Source: JBCBZH01 sp039815415
GTDB lineage: Bacteria > Bacteroidota > Rhodothermia > Rhodothermales > Rubricoccaceae
Reading direction: 5' to 3'
Length of the DNA: 9,587 bases
NCBI GenBank assembly: GCA_039815415.1
Contig: JBCBZH010000164.1
Coordinates: forward strand, 1 to 9,587
Shown here piece after piece: positions 5,872 to 9,587 of this stretch. A program made the position numbers and the translations under genes. The number at the start of each line of letters is the position of its first letter. Position 1 is the stretch's first letter. Under the pieces are notes generated by a model. That model searched no databases and was not told the origin of the DNA. It was given only the letters and a program-made list of their open reading frames with translations.

Positions 5872-6942
5872 TCACCAGCCCGTTCGGCGCCGGGGCGGCT
5901 CGGAGCCACGGGCTGGCGGGTCTTCACTGGTCGCTGAGGCGGTCGCCTGATCGAAGGTGAGCCGAAGGGCGGTTCCTGCCACCACCTCGGCGACCTGATA
6001 CTGCTCGCCCTTCGAGGGGTGAAACACGCGAACCTCGTACCGTCCGGCGGCCAGCGGCAGGCGCAACGGCTGGTTTTCGACCGTCCCCTGCAGATCTCCG
6101 TCAACGAACACGCGGGACCCCGCGTCGGCCATAATGGTGACGATTCCAGGCCGTGCTCGGAGCGTGATGGCCTGCGTCGTCAGCGCGTCGGGCGCGATGT
6201 TCAAACGAAGCCGTTCCGGCTCGTAGCCTGCCGCCCGCACCTCGACGATGTGTTCGCCAGCCGGGAGAGCATCGAGCGAGAGAGGCGTCTGGCCCACCCG
6301 TTCCCGAGCCAACCACACCGATGCCCCTTCAGGGACGGACGTGAGCTGGAGGCGCCCCGTCTCACGTTCTTCCCTCTCCACGCGAGGCGCTTCGCCCGAC
6401 GGCGGCTCCGTCACGTCCACCGTCGCGGATGAGATCGTCGGAGCTGCGGCTTCACCCTCCGGGCGCGCTTCGATGTTCTGCGACAACCGTTCTGGCTCAC
6501 GTGCCAGATCGGACTGGAGCCAGATGAGAACAGACGCATCCTGGCCCGGCCGCAGAGCCAGCGTGGTATCGTGCCCGCTTTGTCTGGACCCCAGCACCAC
6601 CTCCACGACTCCCGAAGCCACTTCCGGCAACCACGCTGGCGTCACGCCTACCGAGTCCCCATTGACCCACACCGTCACCCCGATGGGCTCTGAATCGACC
6701 AGGAGACTTGCGGGGGCACCCTGAACCACGCCCCCCCCAGCTCGAACGGGGGAGACATCGGTTGGCTCCGGGTCCTGTCCAACCATCCACACCACGAGCA
6801 ACGCCACCACCACAGCCCCCACCCCGATCATCGCGAGCGGGCGGATGGCATCGGAGATGCGTGTTGACGGAGGCGCCTCGGGCGGCGTCCACGGCACGTA
6901 CTCCCGAGGCGGAGGCTCGTCGGATGGGGAAGGGGATTTCAT
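5872..6942 (-). CDS. Membrane-anchored protein with three PEGA repeats
   Basis: The 356 residues start with a proline-rich, presumably cytoplasmic segment (1-33) and one membrane helix (about 35-54). Outside it come three beta-rich PEGA-type repeats: about 78-140 (SEPIGVTVWVNGDSVGVTP), 197-262 (SVPEGASVWLARERVGQTP) and 266-330 (DAGSRVFVDGDLQGTVENQP). Each shows the 'P-G-a-V-v-dG-xxG-TP' core and, a little later, an 'AG-y-V-V' strand. A charged, low-complexity linker (about 145-196) separates the first two, and the C terminus is proline/arginine-rich. PEGA domains are surface or envelope modules often attached to serine/threonine kinases or secretion proteins; no kinase domain is attached here. 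It is convergent with the helicase gene and 163 bp from the secreted protein gene upstream, so co-transcription with the latter is possible but unproven. The ATG at 6942 is the natural start. Confidence 0.88.
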   Translation of the reverse strand: MKSPSPSDEPPPREYVPWTPPEAPPSTRISDAIRPLAMIGVGAVVVALLVVWMVGQDPEPTDVSPVRAGGGVVQGAPASLLVDSEPIGVTVWVNGDSVGVTPAWLPEVASGVVEVVLGSRQSGHDTTLALRPGQDASVLIWLQSDLAREPERLSQNIEARPEGEAAAPTISSATVDVTEPPSGEAPRVEREERETGRLQLTSVPEGASVWLARERVGQTPLSLDALPAGEHIVEVRAAGYEPERLRLNIAPDALTTQAITLRARPGIVTIMADAGSRVFVDGDLQGTVENQPLRLPLAAGRYEVRVFHPSKGEQYQVAEVVAGTALRLTFDQATASATSEDPPARGSEPPRRRTGW

Positions 6943-7105
6943 AGCACAGACTCTCGGCTAACCTCGTGCAGCGCGGCCGATCCTCCAAATCGGATTCTGA
7001 ACGAGATCCACCGCCCCCTTCCAACGAGGGCATGCGCACAGATCGTCTTGGCTTCTCGCGAACGGACGTCAACGAGTTGGCGAGACCTTGCGCCCCAACC
7101 TGGAT
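6943..7105 (-). other. Intergenic region upstream of the PEGA gene with an inverted repeat
   Basis: No gene fits here. TCTCGC (7054-7059) and GCGAGA (7080-7085) form a 6-bp stem extended, after one mismatch, by AAC/GTT (7061-7063 and 7076-7078). On the minus strand it lies about 20 bp behind the stop of the secreted protein gene, where a terminator would be expected, but no T-run follows. A promoter for the PEGA gene could not be recognised. Confidence 0.3.
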
Positions 7106-7573
7106 TCAGAAGCCTCTGAAGTGGCGCCCGATATCCCCCAGGTCGAGATCGGTGTCGGTGGTCCAGCCGTTTGCCGATGGGTAGTACGCCCAGGCGATGT
7201 TGCCGTCGTAGGTCAGCTTGAACTTGTACCGGCGCTCCTGGGTGCAGGGACTCTCCAGCGTACAGGCGGACACCTTCGTGTCAGACCGTGCCGCCAGACC
7301 CATCGTCGCCTCTGTGCAGACTCCTTTCCCACCCTCGGCTTCGAGCGTGGTCCAGAGCCCGCTCTTGGTCTTGACCTGAGAATCGTTCAGATCTACCGCG
7401 ACCGTACGAGCGCTCCGATTGGCCGCCCGCACTGTCACTTCGCAGGGCAGGAAGGCCTGTCCAAGAACCCGTGTGTCCGTGCCCGGCGCCAGCTCGATGC
7501 GGTCGAGCGCGACCGGGGCGCCGGCGGCCCCGAGGAAGAGAATCCCGAATCCGAGGAAGAGCGTGCGTCGCAT
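7106..7573 (-). CDS. Secreted protein of unknown family with four cysteines
   Basis: The 155-residue product begins with a classical signal peptide: MRRT, then a hydrophobic core LFLGFGILFLG, then AAGA with cleavage likely after residue 19. The mature chain has four cysteines (C44, C86, C104, C110), suggesting two disulfides outside the cytoplasm. It is rich in beta-type segments (PCEVTVRAANRSARTVAVDL, WTTLEAEG, YKFKLTYDGNIAWAYYP). The segment around 44-62 recalls the start of Ig-like domains that carry 'v-v-a-N-s--t-v-v-' strands. I recognise no named family. The ATG at 7573 is the obvious start because it directly precedes the signal peptide. It lies downstream of the sigma factor gene but behind a hairpin at 7681-7713, so it probably has its own promoter. 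Confidence 0.8.
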   Translation of the reverse strand: MRRTLFLGFGILFLGAAGAPVALDRIELAPGTDTRVLGQAFLPCEVTVRAANRSARTVAVDLNDSQVKTKSGLWTTLEAEGGKGVCTEATMGLAARSDTKVSACTLESPCTQERRYKFKLTYDGNIAWAYYPSANGWTTDTDLDLGDIGRHFRGF

Positions 7574-7680
7574 GAGGGGTGAGAACTGAACAGGGGCGTC
7601 ACCTTGACTATGCGGCAGATCGGCAGCGCAGGGATCACGCCAGCTCGAGATTGATCTGTCCTCAGGAGCCCTATACGCAA
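7574..7680 (-). other. Leader region of the secreted-protein gene
   Basis: These 107 bp lie between the hairpin behind the sigma factor gene and the start of the secreted protein. A promoter is expected, but I cannot assign boxes with confidence; no Shine-Dalgarno sequence precedes the ATG at 7573. No gene is seen on either strand. Confidence 0.3.
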
Positions 7681-7713
7681 CGAGGCCCAGCCGAACGAAT
7701 CGACCGGGCCTCG
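7681..7713 (-). terminator. Hairpin behind the sigma factor gene, candidate terminator
   Basis: CGAGGCCC (7681-7688) and GGGCCTCG (7706-7713) are perfect 8-bp complements around a 17-base loop. The structure begins about 21 bp after the sigma factor stop on the minus strand. The following minus-strand bases (TTGCGTATAG) are only weakly T-rich, so it may be an inefficient or factor-assisted terminator. On the plus strand no gene ends nearby. Confidence 0.55.
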
Positions 7714-7734
7714 AAAGCGATCGGGAGCCGTACG

Positions 7735-8574
7735 CTAGTTCAGATGCGCCACCAGCTCTTCGCGGCGGTGCTTCTGACGGAGCTTCCGGAGCGCCTTCTC
7801 CTTGATTTGGCGGACGCGCTCACGGGTCAGGCCAAAGCGCTGGCCCACTTCGACAAGCGTGAGTGGCTGCTCGTGCCCGATACCGAAGTAGAGGCGGGTG
7901 ATCTCCGCCTCACGCGGATGCAGGGTCGCCAGCGCGCGCTCGATGTCGATGTTGAGGCTCTCGTTGGTCAAGTCCTCGTCCGGCGACTCGAAGTTGTCGT
8001 CGGCGAGCACGTCGAGCAGCGAGTTGCCATCATCATCGTCGAAGGGCGCGTCCATCGAGAGGCTGTGGCGCGAGTGCTGCAGGCCCTCGATCACCTTGTC
8101 CTCCTTCAGGTCCAGCTCCTTGGCGATCTCGTCCGGCGTGGGCTGGCGGCCCAGCTCCTGGGCGAGGCGCGCCGAGGCCTTCCGCATCTTGGACAGCGTG
8201 CCGACTCGGTTGAGAGGCAGGCGCACCGTGCGGACCTGATCGGAGAGTGCCTTCAGGATCGACTGGCGCACCCACCAGACGGCGTAGGAGATGAACTTGA
8301 AGCCACGCGTCTCATCGAATCGCTGGGCAGCCTTCACGAGGCCGTAGTTCCCTTCAGAGATGAGGTCCGCGAGCGACAGCCCCTGGCCCTGATACTTCTT
8401 GGCGACAGAGACCACAAACCGGAGGTTCGAGCGGACGAGCTGGTGAAGCGCGGCCTGGTCTCCCTTCTTAATGCGTTGCGCGAGGTCTACCTCCTGGTCA
8501 GGCGTGAGAAGCGGGACAGTCCCGATCTCCTGGAGGTATTGGTCCAGCATCCGTTGGGAACGGGGGACGTACAT
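7735..8574 (-). CDS. rpoD: RNA polymerase sigma-70 factor, RpoD/SigA type, short form
   Basis: The 279 residues contain region 1.2 (LDQYLQEIGTVPLLTPDQE, 10-28), regions 2.1-2.4 (from NLRFVVSVAKKYQ to FDETRGFKFISYAVWWVRQS, about 50-105), region 3 (KMRKASARLAQELGRQPTPDEIAKEL, 129-154), SMDAPF followed by an acidic run (179-182), and region 4.2 with the DNA-reading helix LTRERVRQIKEKALRKLR (249-266). Region 1.1 is missing, as in Bacteroidota primary sigma factors of about 287 residues. It directs RNA polymerase to housekeeping promoters, with regions 2.4 and 4.2 touching the -7 and -33 elements. The N terminus (MYVPRSQRM) differs from the MRQLKITK...ITNRES opening I know from primary sigma factors of this phylum, so it may be a second, group-2 paralogue; the symbol is therefore tentative. 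The gene has a 242-bp upstream gap and a hairpin behind it, suggesting its own transcript. Confidence 0.93.
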   Translation of the reverse strand: MYVPRSQRMLDQYLQEIGTVPLLTPDQEVDLAQRIKKGDQAALHQLVRSNLRFVVSVAKKYQGQGLSLADLISEGNYGLVKAAQRFDETRGFKFISYAVWWVRQSILKALSDQVRTVRLPLNRVGTLSKMRKASARLAQELGRQPTPDEIAKELDLKEDKVIEGLQHSRHSLSMDAPFDDDDGNSLLDVLADDNFESPDEDLTNESLNIDIERALATLHPREAEITRLYFGIGHEQPLTLVEVGQRFGLTRERVRQIKEKALRKLRQKHRREELVAHLN

Positions 8575-8816
8575 CGGCGGGGGTCGTTGGTGGTGGTTGG
8601 AAACGTGAGGCCACAGAAAAAGGGCCGCACAAGATCAGATAAGCCCCACTGGCGGGCTAGACGGCGTCAGAGAACACTCAAAGAATCCTGGACACACGTT
8701 GGGGGAACGACACTCTCCTATCGGGCCATCGGCCTGAGGTTCCGTAACAATTTGGTTTTCTCACGCCCTCCGCGTTCCGTTCCAGGCCTCCGTTCGCGCG
8801 ATAGGTGTAAGCGGTT
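8575..8816 (-). other. Upstream region of the sigma factor gene
   Basis: These 242 bp contain no gene that I can support. The AT-richer patch at 8741-8762 is the most promoter-like part, but I could not fit TTG and TAnnTTTG boxes with correct spacing. A hairpin TCGGGCC-ATC-GGCCTGA (8721-8737, one G-T pair) lies about 80 bp behind the stop of the PLP enzyme gene. A second weak stem followed by TTTTT on the minus strand spans about 8616-8647. Either might end the PLP enzyme transcript, but neither is convincing. Confidence 0.35.
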
Positions 8817-9587
8817 TCACGAAAACCCACCAGGGGCTCGATCTATTGCCTCCAATCCGAGCCCGAGATCCTCCCACAGATCCTCCATGGCCTCGAGGCC
8901 AACTGAGAGCCGGAGCAAACCCGGCGTAATGGCTCCGGTCGCATCCCCGCTCGCGACGCGCTGCGTGAGACCTGCCGGATGCTGAATCAGCGTGTCGGTA
9001 GACCCAAGACTCACTGCGGGAGTGATGAGATGAAGCGCCCGCATGAGTGCGTCTGCGGCCTCAAAGCTGGCAACCTCGAACGACAGCATGGACCCAGGCC
9101 CGCGCATCTGCCGCCCCTCTCCCACAAGCTGACGAGGGTCTCGGCCGGGAACGCTCGGGTGGTACACCTGCTGCACGGCCTCGTGCTGGTGGAGTCGGCT
9201 CGCCAGCTCGGTGGCTGTCGCTTGCGCCTGCCGGACCCGAACCGGCAACGTCGCCAGCCCGCGATGAAGCAGGTAGGCGCCTTGAGGATGCAGCATCGCA
9301 CCCGTCAGAATCCGCACCTGCCGGAGCCGCGTCGCCCACTCAGCAGAGCAGGCGACCACACCCGCCAGCACGTCGCCGTGGCCGCCGATGGCCTTGGTCG
9401 CGCTGTGCATGACCATCGCAACTCCGAGAGACGCGGGCTGCTGGAGAATGGGGGTCGCAAACGTCGAGTCCACGAACACGGGTATGTCCCCCGCAGCTGC
9501 TACAACGCCCGCGATGTCTACCAGATCAAGGGTCGGGTTGACAGGCGTTTCGATGCACACCAGCGCGGTGTCGGGCCAATGACGTCC
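8817..9587 (-). CDS. Cys/Met-metabolism PLP-dependent enzyme (cystathionine gamma-synthase/lyase type), 5' end beyond the window
   Basis: The open frame runs from the window edge to the stop at 8817 and gives the last 256 residues of a protein normally about 380-400 long. Family marks visible in order are ETPVNPTL, VDSTFATPILQQP (aspartate to the PLP ring nitrogen), HSATKAIGGHGDV with the PLP-binding lysine at 9395..9393, MLHPQGAYLLHRGLATL, GPGSMLSFEV, SLGSTDTLIQHPA, and RLSVGLEAMEDL, whose arginine binds the substrate carboxylate. Such enzymes make or cleave cystathionine, or split methionine, homocysteine or O-acylhomoserine. The exact reaction depends on residues in the missing N-terminal part, so no gene symbol is given. 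A GTG at 9560 is in frame but lies inside the conserved core and is not the true start. The gene is not obviously linked to its neighbour: 242 bp separate it from the sigma factor gene. Confidence 0.92.
   Translation of the reverse strand, partial: GRHWPDTALVCIETPVNPTLDLVDIAGVVAAAGDIPVFVDSTFATPILQQPASLGVAMVMHSATKAIGGHGDVLAGVVACSAEWATRLRQVRILTGAMLHPQGAYLLHRGLATLPVRVRQAQATATELASRLHQHEAVQQVYHPSVPGRDPRQLVGEGRQMRGPGSMLSFEVASFEAADALMRALHLITPAVSLGSTDTLIQHPAGLTQRVASGDATGAITPGLLRLSVGLEAMEDLWEDLGLGLEAIDRAPGGFS

Noticed and set aside
8616..8647. Stem followed by TTTTT on the minus strand, a possible terminator of the PLP enzyme gene
   Set aside because: The stem has only three consecutive G-C pairs before a mismatch and lies about 170 bp behind the stop and inside the sigma factor leader; too weak to call.
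7579..8985. Long plus-strand open frame of 468 codons opposite the sigma factor
   Set aside because: It is the antisense of a clearly coding sigma-70 gene in GC-rich DNA, its translation is a leucine/arginine-rich mix without motifs, and it spans two intergenic features.
1..9587. CRISPR array, tRNA, rRNA or phage/defence genes
   Set aside because: No regularly spaced repeats, cloverleaf structures, rRNA-like segments or defence/phage protein motifs were found on either strand.

Overview
The window looks like chromosomal DNA of a moderately GC-rich Rhodothermota/Bacteroidota bacterium (Rhodothermales-like is my best guess). Two things point there. First, the sigma-70 factor is the short form of about 280 residues that lacks region 1.1, as in Bacteroidota. 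Second, none of the readable start codons has a clear Shine-Dalgarno sequence in front of it, which is typical of that phylum. Genus cannot be fixed from this sequence.

Layout. Positions 1-66 hold the first 22 codons of an IS5-type transposase (minus strand) that runs out of the window, with its leader and probably the IS end up to about 130. A minus-strand, probably co-transcribed trio follows: a Fur-family metalloregulator (1699-2136), a five-helix membrane protein of an unnamed conserved type (804-1706) and a small DUF2231-like, histidine-bearing membrane protein (293-793). A strong 27-bp palindrome lies 55 bp upstream of the fur gene. Next, still on the minus strand, are a thioredoxin (3074-3400), a DinB-like metal-dependent protein (2503-3000) and a broken remnant of a DUF885 gene (2186-2486).

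On the plus strand there is a small lipoprotein (3502-3972) and, after a 279-bp leader, a DEAD-box RNA helicase with a DbpA-type RNA-binding tail (4252-5865). The helicase meets, end to end with a 6-bp gap, a minus-strand membrane-anchored protein with three PEGA repeats (5872-6942). Further along the minus strand are a secreted four-cysteine protein of unknown family (7106-7573), the sigma-70 factor (7735-8574) with a hairpin behind it, and a Cys/Met-metabolism PLP enzyme (8817 to the window edge, 5' end missing).

Most of this is ordinary core or accessory content. The part that most deserves attention is the fur operon: a Fur-type sensor apparently regulating itself and two membrane proteins with conserved histidines, which may form an uncharacterised metal-, haem- or peroxide-linked membrane module. 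The function is inference; the gene order, the 8-bp overlap, the motifs and the palindrome are directly visible. No CRISPR array, tRNA, rRNA or defence system was seen.
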